A stretch of DNA of 64,000 nucleotides from Azoarcus sp. CIB (GTDB taxonomy: Bacteria > Pseudomonadota > Gammaproteobacteria > Burkholderiales > Rhodocyclaceae). Position numbers and translations under genes: made by a program. Positions 31,875-39,735 of the stretch are shown here, piece after piece. How positions within the stretch are numbered: position 1 is the first letter of the stretch; each line of letters starts with the position of its first letter. Where the stretch lies: positions 1,302,001-1,366,000 of the forward strand of contig NZ_CP011072.1 in NCBI RefSeq assembly GCF_001190925.1. The letters are read 5' to 3'. Below the pieces are notes generated by a model. The model was not told where the DNA came from and searched no databases. It was given only the letters and a program-made list of their open reading frames with translations.

Positions 31875-32522
31875 CTACTCTGCGTCGGGCTGCTGCCCGG
31901 GCGCAGCGCGTTGAAAAGCATCGAGCGTCGCGCAGCGCTCGACGATGCGCATCACGGTCGGCATGGCCGACAGGTCGCAGTCGAAGCGCTGCGCGTTGAA
32001 CACCTGCGGCACGAGGCAGCAGTCGGCCAGCGTGGGCGTATCGCCGTGGCAGAAGAGGCCGGTGCGCGCGTCCGCGGCGAGCATGGACTCCACCGCCGAC
32101 AGCCCGATCGCGATCCAGTGGCGGTACCACGCGTTCTTCTGCGCGTCATTCACGCCCAGTTCGTGCACCAGGTAACGCAGCACGCGCAGGTTGTTCACCG
32201 GGTGGATGTCGCACGCAATTGACTGAGCGATCGCGCGGATGCGCGCGCGCTCTGCGGGGCTGCCAGGCAGCAGCGCGGGCTGCGGATGCACCTCGTCGAG
32301 GTACTCGATGATCGCCAGCGACTGCTGCAGTACGTTCCCGTCGTCGACCAGCGTCGGCACCAGTCCGGCCGGATTCAGCGCAAGGTAATCCGCCTGCCGC
32401 TGCTCGCCGCCGTTGCGCACGAGATGGACGGGGATCGCCTCATAGTCGAGCTGCTTGAGGTTCAGCGCAATGCGCACGCGGTAGGCCGCCGAGCTGCGGA
32501 AATAGGTGTAGAGCTTCATCAT
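31875..32522 (-). CDS. maiA: maleylacetoacetate isomerase (zeta-class GST)
   Basis: A 215-residue glutathione-dependent enzyme isomerising maleylacetoacetate or maleylpyruvate in aromatic/tyrosine breakdown. The zeta-class signature YFRSSAAYRVRIALN opens the thioredoxin-like half (SSxxxR/C-type site with Ser-Ser-Ala), followed by LNPAGLVPTL and QSLAIIEYLDE. The helical domain holds DIHPVNNLRVLRYL and TPTLADCCLVPQVFN. Two adjacent Met codons (32522, 32519) can start. It lies 169 bp after kup, so it may be transcribed separately. No other aromatic degradation gene is nearby. Confidence 0.9.
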   Translation of the reverse strand: MMKLYTYFRSSAAYRVRIALNLKQLDYEAIPVHLVRNGGEQRQADYLALNPAGLVPTLVDDGNVLQQSLAIIEYLDEVHPQPALLPGSPAERARIRAIAQSIACDIHPVNNLRVLRYLVHELGVNDAQKNAWYRHWIAIGLSAVESMLAADARTGLFCHGDTPTLADCCLVPQVFNAQRFDCDLSAMPTVMRIVERCATLDAFQRAAPGQQPDAE

Positions 32523-32570
32523 TGCGGCACTTCCGTGGGGTCGAGGTGCGGCGAGGTGGGGGGCGCGATG

Positions 32571-32603
32571 AAACGGACGCCGGCCCTGCCGCGCAGTCCG
32601 TTT
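32571..32603 (-). terminator. possible terminator after kup
   Basis: AAACGGAC (32571-32578) pairs perfectly with GTCCGTTT (32596-32603). Read on the minus strand the second arm ends in TTT. The 17-nt loop is large, so this is a weak candidate separating kup from maiA. Confidence 0.4.
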
Positions 32604-32691
32604 ACCGTGACCGACGGCGCGCTTCAGGTCAACGTGCCGTTTCCCGCGCCGACCTCGAATGCGTCCATCCCGGTCACGACCGGGCGTATCG

Positions 32692-34569
32692 TTACAGCAG
32701 CACCTGCGTCCCCAGTTCGACGACCTGATTCGCCGGCAGGCGGAAATAGGTCGCTGCACCCTCGGCCTGCCGGTTCATCCACGAAAACAGCGCACAGCGC
32801 CAGTGCGGCAGCGCGCCCGGTCCGTCGACGATCACGGAGCGCGCGACGAAGTAAGTCGTCAGCATCGGTTCCAGGACCAGACCCACCCTGTCCGCCCCCC
32901 TGAGCGCGTTCGGCAGGTCCGGCTCCTCGCGGAACCCGAAATGAACGTCGACCTGGTAGATGTCGGGTCCGAGCCGGTGCAGCCGCAGGCGTTCGGGTTC
33001 GGCAACGTAGGGCACCTCCTCGTTGATGACATGCAGGAATACCGTCTGTTCGTGCATGACCTTGTAATGCTTCAGGTTGTGGAACAACGCGCTCGGAACG
33101 ACGCTGGTGTCCGATGTGAGGTAAACGGCGGTGCCGGCGACCTTGGGCACGTCCGGATGAGGGCCGTGCACGAAGCCGTCCATCGGTACGTCGATCTTCC
33201 GCCGCTGTTCGGCGACCAGCGCACTGCCATCCTTCCAGCTGGTGAGAGCGATGAAGATGAGCGCGCCGAGCACCATCGGAAACCACCCTCCAGCCGCAAT
33301 CTTCGTGAGATTCGAGGCCAGGAATGCGCTTTCCAGCAAGGCGAAGAGCGCCAGTCCGGCGATCAGCAGCACCCGGAAGCGGCCGGGAACGGCGATGGTG
33401 ACGAACACGGTGAGCACCGTCGTGATGATCATCGTGCCCGACACCGCGATGCCATATGCCGCGGCGAGCGCGTTGGATGAGCGGAATTCCAGCACCAGCA
33501 GCACCACGGCTACCAGCATCAGCCAGTTGACGCTGGGAATGTAGATCTGGCCGCGTTCGCTGTCCGACGTGTGCAGGATGCGCACGCGCGGCAGGTAGCC
33601 GAGCCGCGAGGCCTGCAGCGTCATCGAGAATGCGCCCGAGATCGTCGCCTGCGAGGCGATCACCGTCGCCGCAGTTGCCAAGCCGACCAGCGGGAAGACG
33701 AACCAGTCCGGCGCCAGCAGGTAGAACGGATTCGCGGCCGCCGCCGGATCGCGCAGCACCAACGCGCCCTGGCCGAAATAGTTGATCAGCAGGGCGGGGC
33801 AGACCAGGCCGTACCAGGCGACGCGCACCGCCTTCGCGCCGAAGTGGCCCATGTCCGCGTACAGGGCTTCCCCGCCCGTCAGCGCGAGGAATACCGCCGA
33901 CAGCAGCAGGAACGCCTCGTGCGGGTGCTCCAGCGCGAAGCGGAGGGCGTGGGCCGGGTTGATCGCGGCCAGCACCTGTGGTGTCTCGATGATCGAGTGC
34001 AGCCCCAGCACCGCGAGCGTTGCGAACCAGAGCAGGGTCACGGGGCCGAACAGGGTGCCGACGCGGCTCGTGCCGTGTTTCTGGATCAGGAACAGGCTGA
34101 CCAGGATGCCGATCGTGATCGGCACGACCAGCCGCTCGAAGTCCGGCGCCGCCACCGCGAGGCCTTCCACGGCCGAGAGGACGGAGATCGCCGGCGTGAT
34201 GATCGCGTCGCCGTAAAAGAGCGCCGCGGCGAAGATCCCGGCGCCGATGACCAGCGCCGCGAGCCGCCGCGTGCCGGACGCGCGGCGATGGGCGAGGGCG
34301 GTCAGTGCGAGCACGCCGCCTTCGCCGTCGTTGTCGTGATTCAGGACGATCCACACGTACTTGAGCGAGATGATCAGCATCATCGCCCAGAAGAACGCCG
34401 ACAGCGCCGCGAGCACGGTCGTCTCGCTCACCGCCAGTGCATGCGAGCCGTGGAACGCCTCCTTGAACGCATACAGCGGGCTGGTGCCGATGTCGCCGTA
34501 CACAATGCCGAGCGCCGCCAGTGCGAGGGTGCCCAGGCTGCTGCGCGGATGATCCTGGTTTGCGGACAT
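32692..34569 (-). CDS. kup: Kup-type low-affinity potassium uptake protein
   Basis: A 625-residue H+/K+ symporter with 12 membrane helices in the first 430 residues and a cytosolic C-terminal domain. Signatures are ALGIVYGDIGTSPLYAFKEAF at the N-terminus, NDNDGEGGVLAL-type loop (HDNDGEGGVLALT), FYGDAIITPAISVLSA and GGEALYADMGHFG. It takes up K+ constitutively in many bacteria. Here it lies 34 bp downstream of a kdpDE-like pair on the same strand, suggesting the two-component system controls Kup rather than a KdpFABC pump, which is absent from the window. Confidence 0.95.
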   Translation of the reverse strand: MSANQDHPRSSLGTLALAALGIVYGDIGTSPLYAFKEAFHGSHALAVSETTVLAALSAFFWAMMLIISLKYVWIVLNHDNDGEGGVLALTALAHRRASGTRRLAALVIGAGIFAAALFYGDAIITPAISVLSAVEGLAVAAPDFERLVVPITIGILVSLFLIQKHGTSRVGTLFGPVTLLWFATLAVLGLHSIIETPQVLAAINPAHALRFALEHPHEAFLLLSAVFLALTGGEALYADMGHFGAKAVRVAWYGLVCPALLINYFGQGALVLRDPAAAANPFYLLAPDWFVFPLVGLATAATVIASQATISGAFSMTLQASRLGYLPRVRILHTSDSERGQIYIPSVNWLMLVAVVLLVLEFRSSNALAAAYGIAVSGTMIITTVLTVFVTIAVPGRFRVLLIAGLALFALLESAFLASNLTKIAAGGWFPMVLGALIFIALTSWKDGSALVAEQRRKIDVPMDGFVHGPHPDVPKVAGTAVYLTSDTSVVPSALFHNLKHYKVMHEQTVFLHVINEEVPYVAEPERLRLHRLGPDIYQVDVHFGFREEPDLPNALRGADRVGLVLEPMLTTYFVARSVIVDGPGALPHWRCALFSWMNRQAEGAATYFRLPANQVVELGTQVLL

Positions 34570-34603
34570 GATGAATTCCCGTGGAAGGCGAAGGAACGGC
34601 CGG

Positions 34604-35296
34604 TCAGACCTGGAAGCGGTAACCGACGCCGATTTCGGTGCGCAGATGCACCGGCTGAGTGGGGTCCGCCTCCAGCTTCTGCCGCAGGTGGCCTACGTAG
34701 ATGCGCAGGTAATGGGTGCTGTCGACATAGGCCGGCCCCCACACCTCGCGCAGCAGCTGGCGATGTGTCATGACCTTGCCGGCATTGACGAGCAGCACCA
34801 CCAGCAGCCGATACTCCCGTGCCGTCAGATGCACCGGCGCCCCCGCGCGCAACACGGTGCGGTGCGCCAGATCGACCTCTACATCGCCGAAGCGCACCAC
34901 CGCAGCGCCCGCGTCTGTCCCGCCCTCGGCGCGGCGCAGCAGGGCGCGGACGCGCGCGAGCAGTTCGCCCACCGAGAAGGGCTTCGTCAGATAGTCGTCC
35001 GCGCCCGCATCGAGCGCCGTGATCTTTTCGTTCTCGTCGGAACGTGCCGAAAGGATCAGCACCGGCATCCGCGACCAGTCCCGTACCGCACGCACGAAGT
35101 CGACGCCGTCGCCGTCGGGAAGACCCAAGTCGAGGATGGCGAGGTCGGGCTTCCCCGATGCCGCCGCGCCCACGGCCTGCTGCACGGTCGACGCCTCGAT
35201 CACCTGGTACGCCGCTTTTTCCAGCGTCTGGCGGATGAAGTGACGGATCTGCAGTTCATCCTCGACCACGAGGACGCGGGCCTGGTGCGCGTTCAT
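34604..35296 (-). CDS. kdpE: KdpE-like OmpR-family response regulator
   Basis: A 230-residue response regulator. The receiver domain (residues 1-120) has the acidic pair VVEDE, the phospho-acceptor Asp in LAILDLGLPDGDG (about residue 54) and the switch Lys in YLTKPF. The C-terminal winged helix (about 130-230) contains HLTAREYRLL and THRQLLREVWG, and ends IGVGYRFQV as in KdpE. Its start overlaps the stop of the kinase gene by 4 nt (35293-35296), so translation is coupled. Confidence 0.9.
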   Translation of the reverse strand: MNAHQARVLVVEDELQIRHFIRQTLEKAAYQVIEASTVQQAVGAAASGKPDLAILDLGLPDGDGVDFVRAVRDWSRMPVLILSARSDENEKITALDAGADDYLTKPFSVGELLARVRALLRRAEGGTDAGAAVVRFGDVEVDLAHRTVLRAGAPVHLTAREYRLLVVLLVNAGKVMTHRQLLREVWGPAYVDSTHYLRIYVGHLRQKLEADPTQPVHLRTEIGVGYRFQV

Positions 35297-36837
35297 GATC
35301 CGGCTCCCGCCGGGTCCGCAGGTTCGGGTTCGATGCCCGGCGGTTCGCCGCCGCAAGGCAGCACGATACGGACGCAGGCACCGCCCCCGGCCCGGTTCGA
35401 GGCGCTGACCTGCCCGCCATGGGCATCGATGACGGCCCGGCAGATCGCCAGCCCCAGGCCGACTCCGGGAGTCGACAACTGCGGTGCCCCGCGCTCGAAA
35501 AGGTCGAAGATGCGCGCCATGCTGCCCGCCGGAAAACCTTCGCCGCGGTCGCACACCTCGATCACGAGGCCCCCCGCGTCGTCTGTCGCCACGTCGATCG
35601 TCACCGGTGTGCCGGCCGGCGAATACTTCGCGGCATTCTCCAGCAGGTTGCAGAACACGCGCTCCATCAGCACAGCGTCCATCGCAACGAGGGGCAGGTC
35701 AGGCTGCAGCGATACCTTCACCGGGTGCTCGCGCAAGGCCTCGCCCAACAGCTGGATGCTCGCGCCGATCACCTCTTCGATCGCCTGCCACTCCTTCCGC
35801 AGGCGTACCTGGCCCGCCTGCAGGCGGGCCATATCGAGCAGCTTCTCGACCATTTCATGCAGCCGTCCGGCCTGATCCCGGATCGCGCGCGCGGTGTCGC
35901 GCTCCTCTCCGCCCAAAGGGGCGTCAGCCAGCGTCAGCGTATCGGCCAGGCCGAACAGCACCGTCAGGGGCGTGCGGATGTCGTGCGAGATCGACGAAAG
36001 GATTGAACTGCGAAGCCGCTCGGCCTCGGTTTCCATGCGGCTCGCCTGCGCGAGCTCCACGAGATGCAGCCGTTCCAGGGCGATCGCCGTCACGGAGGCC
36101 ACCGCTTCGAACATCGGCCGCAGCGGGTCGAGCCGGTCGCGACCGCAATCCCGCACCAGCAGAACGCCGTGGCGGCGGGTCGCGCCGATCAGCGGAAAGA
36201 GCAGGGTCAGCCCGTTCGGGCCACTGGTACTGCAGGACGGGTCGCTCGCCCGACTGTGATACACCGCGTCGAGCACCAGCGACTCGTCGAGCCCGAGCGT
36301 GGCCGTGCCGGGTGGGAACTCGTGCAACTGCCCCTCCGCATCGGGCAGGAAGAATACCGGTTCCCCGTCAGCCTGCTCGCGCACGAATGTGGCCACGTGC
36401 TGCACGACCTGTTCGGGCGATACCGTGCCAGCCAGACTGCGTGCAAGCGCGTAAAGCGCCAGGGAGTGGGCCTCGCGCTCGCTCGCCTCGTGTGCGCTCG
36501 CCTGCAGGCTGGTCGTCAGATGGCTGATGAACAGCGACACTGCCAGCATCACCGCAAAGGTGACGAGGTACTGCACGTCGCTGACCAGAAACGAGAGATG
36601 CGGCGGAACGAAGAAGAAGTCGAACAGCGCGACGCTGACGAAGCTCGCCATGACCGCTTCGGATCGCCCGAGGCGAGCGGCGATGAAGACCACCGTCAGC
36701 AGCAGGAGCATCGCGATGTTGGTGAGATCCAACACATCGCGCAGCGGCAGGCAGACCGCAACCGCGAGGCCGCAGGCGGCCAGTGCGACTGCATGGCTGG
36801 AGATCGGGGGGGGATGCCTGGAGGTGTCGTTTCGCAT
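35293..36837 (-). CDS. kdpD: KdpD-like sensor histidine kinase lacking the N-terminal Kdp/Usp domains
   Basis: A 514-residue kinase. Residues 10-105 form the four-helix DUF4118 membrane domain of KdpD (LPLRDVLDLTNIAMLLLLTVV... FFFVPPHLSF). A GAF-like region follows (about 130-265), then HisKA with the phospho-His motif SSISHDIRTPLTVLFG, and the ATPase with NLLENAAKYS, DRGEGFPAG and GVGLGLAICR. Full KdpD has about 900 residues; the N-terminal sensor with its Walker A site and the Usp domain is missing, and the DNA upstream (36838-37067) does not encode it. I start at ATG 36837; the frame is open upstream but looks non-coding. First gene of the potassium operon. Confidence 0.86.
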   Translation of the reverse strand: MRNDTSRHPPPISSHAVALAACGLAVAVCLPLRDVLDLTNIAMLLLLTVVFIAARLGRSEAVMASFVSVALFDFFFVPPHLSFLVSDVQYLVTFAVMLAVSLFISHLTTSLQASAHEASEREAHSLALYALARSLAGTVSPEQVVQHVATFVREQADGEPVFFLPDAEGQLHEFPPGTATLGLDESLVLDAVYHSRASDPSCSTSGPNGLTLLFPLIGATRRHGVLLVRDCGRDRLDPLRPMFEAVASVTAIALERLHLVELAQASRMETEAERLRSSILSSISHDIRTPLTVLFGLADTLTLADAPLGGEERDTARAIRDQAGRLHEMVEKLLDMARLQAGQVRLRKEWQAIEEVIGASIQLLGEALREHPVKVSLQPDLPLVAMDAVLMERVFCNLLENAAKYSPAGTPVTIDVATDDAGGLVIEVCDRGEGFPAGSMARIFDLFERGAPQLSTPGVGLGLAICRAVIDAHGGQVSASNRAGGGACVRIVLPCGGEPPGIEPEPADPAGAGS

Positions 36838-37067
36838 GTTCGGTTCGTCGATCCCGCCCGCGGCACAGGGCGCCTGAGGTAGCGGGCCGGGGGCCGGAGT
36901 TCGTCGTTGCGTCGATTCTGACGGGGCGCAGATAAAAACGGGGTAAACGACGGGCAGGGCGGTCGCGAGCATCGCCCCCACGCCCGGTGTCCGCCCGCTC
37001 TGCCAGGGGTACTTCGATCGACTAATATTGCCTGATTGCCACAACAGCGTGCTGCGAGGGGATTCCG

Positions 37068-38081
37068 ATGAGAGTGTTTCAGGTCGACACGGCATGGACG
37101 GACGACAATCTGCGCATCGGCGAGCGCCCGGAACCGACCGCCGGTCCGGGCGAAGTCCGGCTGAAGATGCTCGCCTCCGCGCTCAACTACCGCGATCTGC
37201 TGGTGCCCCGCCGCGGCTACGGATCGCGCATGCAGGCGCTGCCCCTGATCATGCTCAGCGATGGCGTCGGGCACATCGACCAGGTCGGCAGCGGCGTGGA
37301 CGCATACCGCATCGGCGATCGCGTCTGCCCCCTGTTCTTCTCCACCTGGCCCGGCGGCGAGCCGAGCGCCGAGCATCTCGCCTACAGCCTCGGCTGCGAA
37401 AGCGACGGCACCATGGCGGAATACATGGTCGTCCCGGCCTCGACGGTCGCACCCGTGCCCGCCCACCTCGACGACGCCGAGGCCGCCACCCTGCCCACCG
37501 CCGCGGTCACCGCCTGGCGCGCGCTCGTCACGGAAGGGCGGGTCACGTCCGGCGACACCGTCCTCGTCCAGGGCACCGGGGGCGTCTCGCTGTTCGCCCT
37601 GCAGTTCGCCAAGCTGCTCGGCGCCCGGGTCATCTGCACCTCGTCCAGCGACGAGAAGCTCGAACGCGCCCGCGAACTCGGCGCGGACGTCACCATCAAC
37701 TACCGCTCGACCCCCGAATGGGGCCGCGTCGCGCGCGACGCCGCGGGCAGCGGCGGCGTCGACCACGTGATCGAAGTCGGCGGGCAGGGCACGCTGACGC
37801 AGTCGCTGCGCGCCGTGCGGCCGGGCGGCGCGATCAGCATGATCGGCGTGCTGGGCGGTTCCCTCATGGACGCTCCGCTGGGGCTGGTCGTCACCCGCCA
37901 CGTCCGCCTGCAGGGCATCACCGTCGGCAGCCGCGAGGATTTCCTCGCGATGTCGCGCGCCGTCGCGCACAGCGGCATGCGGCCCGTCGTCGACCGCAGC
38001 TTCGCCTTCGAGCAACTGCGCGAGGCCATGCAGTATCTCGCCAGCGGCCGGCATTTCGGCAAGATCTGCATCCGGCACTGA
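37068..38081 (+). CDS. zinc-free medium-chain dehydrogenase/quinone oxidoreductase
   Basis: A 337-residue MDR-superfamily NAD(P)-dependent oxidoreductase. The GroES-like domain has [13 protein letters not shown], and the Rossmann nucleotide motif is [21 protein letters not shown] (about residues 165-185, shown in part). The usual catalytic zinc GHE segment reads MLSDGVGHI and the four-Cys structural zinc lobe is absent, so it is most like quinone-oxidoreductase members. GAGGGGATTCCG precedes the ATG. It is divergent from the kdpD-like gene (230-bp spacer), and the DUF188 gene follows 17 bp later. Substrate unknown. Confidence 0.88.
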   Translation: MRVFQVDTAWTDDNLRIGERPEPTAGPGEVRLKMLASALNYRDLLVPRRGYGSRMQALPLIMLSDGVGHIDQVGSGVDAYRIGDRVCPLFFSTWPGGEPSAEHLAYSLGCESDGTMAEYMVVPASTVAPVPAHLDDAEAATLPTAAVTAWRALVTEGRVTSGDTVLVQGTGGVSLFALQFAKLLGARVICTSSSDEKLERARELGADVTINYRSTPEWGRVARDAAGSGGVDHVIEVGGQGTLTQSLRAVRPGGAISMIGVLGGSLMDAPLGLVVTRHVRLQGITVGSREDFLAMSRAVAHSGMRPVVDRSFAFEQLREAMQYLASGRHFGKICIRH

Positions 38082-38098
38082 GCAGCGGGACACATTCC

Positions 38099-38536
38099 AT
38101 GCACATCTGGGTCGACGCCGACGCCTGCCCCGGCGTCATCAAGGAAATCCTGTTCCGCGCCGCGGAGCGCACCCGGCGCCCGCTCACCCTGGTCGCCAAC
38201 CAGACTCTGCGCATTCCCGCCTCCCCCCTGATCCGGATGATCCAGGTCCCGGGCGGCTTCGACGAGGCCGACAAATACATCGCCACGCACGTGCAGGCCG
38301 GCGACCTCGTCATCACCGCCGACATCCCCCTCGCCGCCGCAATCGTCGAAAAGGACGCCCACGCGCTGTCGCCGCGCGGCGAGCTCTACGGCAAGGAAAA
38401 CATCCGCGAACTGCTCGACCTGCGCAACTTCATGGACACCCTGCGCAGCACCGGCGTCGAAACCGGCGGGCCGGCGGCGTTCAATGCCGGGGACAGGCAG
38501 GCGTTCGCGAACCGGCTGGATCGCTTGCTGAAGTAG
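38099..38536 (+). CDS. DUF188 (YaiI/YqxD family) protein
   Basis: A 145-residue protein starting [18 protein letters not shown], the hallmark of the YaiI/YqxD family. Conserved Asp residues ([17 protein letters not shown]) suggest a PIN-like nuclease fold with metal-binding acidic residues, but function is unproven. GELYGKENI and LRNFMDTLR in the C-terminal half are also family-typical. It lies 17 bp after the oxidoreductase gene. In the following 135 bp, up to the convergent DUF302 gene, I see no clear element. Confidence 0.92.
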   Translation: MHIWVDADACPGVIKEILFRAAERTRRPLTLVANQTLRIPASPLIRMIQVPGGFDEADKYIATHVQAGDLVITADIPLAAAIVEKDAHALSPRGELYGKENIRELLDLRNFMDTLRSTGVETGGPAAFNAGDRQAFANRLDRLLK

Positions 38537-38671
38537 GGGCAGAGCGCAAGGGGGGAACCCTCCGCCCATGATCCACCTGCGGCGACTTTCCCGAATCCGA
38601 CGTTGAGCGGGACCGCCCATCCGTCAGCGGCCATTCACCTCGCCATGTCAGTGCGGCGGTGAGCCATCGGA

Positions 38672-39100
38672 TCAAGCGATCAGCGCCGAGCGCACGCGCT
38701 CCAGTCGCTCGCGGACCTCATGTGCGACGCGGCCGATCTCGGGGTCGCGGGTCAGCTGCAGCACGGCCACCGGATCCATGAAAGCCACGACGATCTGGCC
38801 ATCGGTGTCCTCGCGAACGACGACGTTGCACGGCAGCAGCAGTCCGATGTCGGGTTCAGCAGTCAGCGCCTGATGGGCCAGCGGAGGATTGCAGGCGCCG
38901 AGGATGCGATACGGGCGCCCGTCGATCCCCAGTTTGGCCTTCATCGTGGCCTGCACGTCGATGTCGGTCAGCACCCCGAAGCCCTCGACCTTGAGCGCCT
39001 CGGTGACGAGCGCCACGGCCTGCGCAAAGTCCGTGGTCTTCAGGCCGCAGTGGAAGCCGTAGCCCGCAGTGGACGGCGGCGTGGTGGTTGCTGTGTTCAT
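38672..39100 (-). CDS. DUF302 domain protein
   Basis: A 142-residue protein with a single DUF302 domain: [36 protein letters not shown] forms the first half (shown to mark the region, about residues 14-49; key features are the alpha/beta pattern and FGVLTDID) and [18 protein letters not shown] the second. Structures of relatives show a small alpha+beta fold; the biochemical role is unknown. GGGAG lies 7-8 nt before the ATG. The gene follows a small membrane protein gene by 65 bp on the same strand, and DUF302 genes often occur in redox or metal stress clusters. Confidence 0.86.
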   Translation of the reverse strand: MNTATTTPPSTAGYGFHCGLKTTDFAQAVALVTEALKVEGFGVLTDIDVQATMKAKLGIDGRPYRILGACNPPLAHQALTAEPDIGLLLPCNVVVREDTDGQIVVAFMDPVAVLQLTRDPEIGRVAHEVRERLERVRSALIA

Positions 39101-39165
39101 TTCAATCTCCCGACCTGATTTGTGGGCTTATGCCTTGGGCGTGCGGTCACTCACACTCACGCCGT

Positions 39166-39375
39166 TCACTTGCGCTTTTGCATGACGAGCCAGACGAGAA
39201 ACGCGACCACCGCAACCACCAGAACCGGCACCCAGTACCCGCCGTATCCCCCCATCCAGCCGCCGCTCCACATGCCACCGTAGCCGCCATTCATCATGCC
39301 GCCGGTCTGCGCCGAAGCGGGGCCGACAGCCGTCAAGGGTAGGGCGGCAAACACCATTTTCATCAAGTTCTTCAT
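39166..39375 (-). CDS. small exported/membrane protein, Gly/Met/Trp-rich
   Basis: A 69-residue protein with a signal peptide (MKNLMKMVFAALPLTAVGPASA, cut near 22), a short Gly/Tyr/Met/Trp-rich stretch (GGMMNGGYGGMWSGGWMGG) and one C-terminal membrane helix (VPVLVVAVVAFLVWLVM) ending QKRK. GGAGGA precedes ATG 39375 at ideal spacing, fixing this start over upstream codons. It is first in a two-gene unit with the DUF302 protein. No function can be assigned; Met-rich composition hints at metal. Confidence 0.78.
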   Translation of the reverse strand: MKNLMKMVFAALPLTAVGPASAQTGGMMNGGYGGMWSGGWMGGYGGYWVPVLVVAVVAFLVWLVMQKRK

Positions 39376-39735
39376 GTCTTCCTCCGTGGGCTCGGATCGT
39401 GTGGACTGCCGCTTGGGGTCCAAGTCGGGTCCGCAATCGATGAGCTCGGTTCAGGAGGATGAAGCTACTCCGAAACGGTGTGGGCCTCTGTGCGCCAGCC
39501 AACGCTGTCCCTGACGATCAACGCACCTGGAAGCACCACGGTCATCCCCGTGCCGAACCCTGCTGCGACGTCCTGCGCATGGCAGCACCAGCGGTATCGC
39601 GCGTCGATACTGCCGAAGAAGTTCATACCCGGAATGGTTTATCGGGCATCATCGGGTTTGCATTGTCATATCAATCCGATCCGTGCAGCCCGACACGCGG
39701 GCATGCGCCGGGCAGGATCAGCGGAACCCCGAGCG
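39376..39735. other. 360-bp spacer, divergent promoters
   Basis: The spacer lies between the leftward small membrane protein gene and the large rightward 39736 gene. The frame of the large gene stays open from 39478 but lacks a signal peptide and coding look there, so I treat it as non-coding. No strong operator or stem-loop was seen. Confidence 0.4.

Noticed and set aside
28022-31921. 1299-residue minus-strand open frame opposite pyc
   Set aside because: Antisense shadow of pyruvate carboxylase with biased, domain-free translation.
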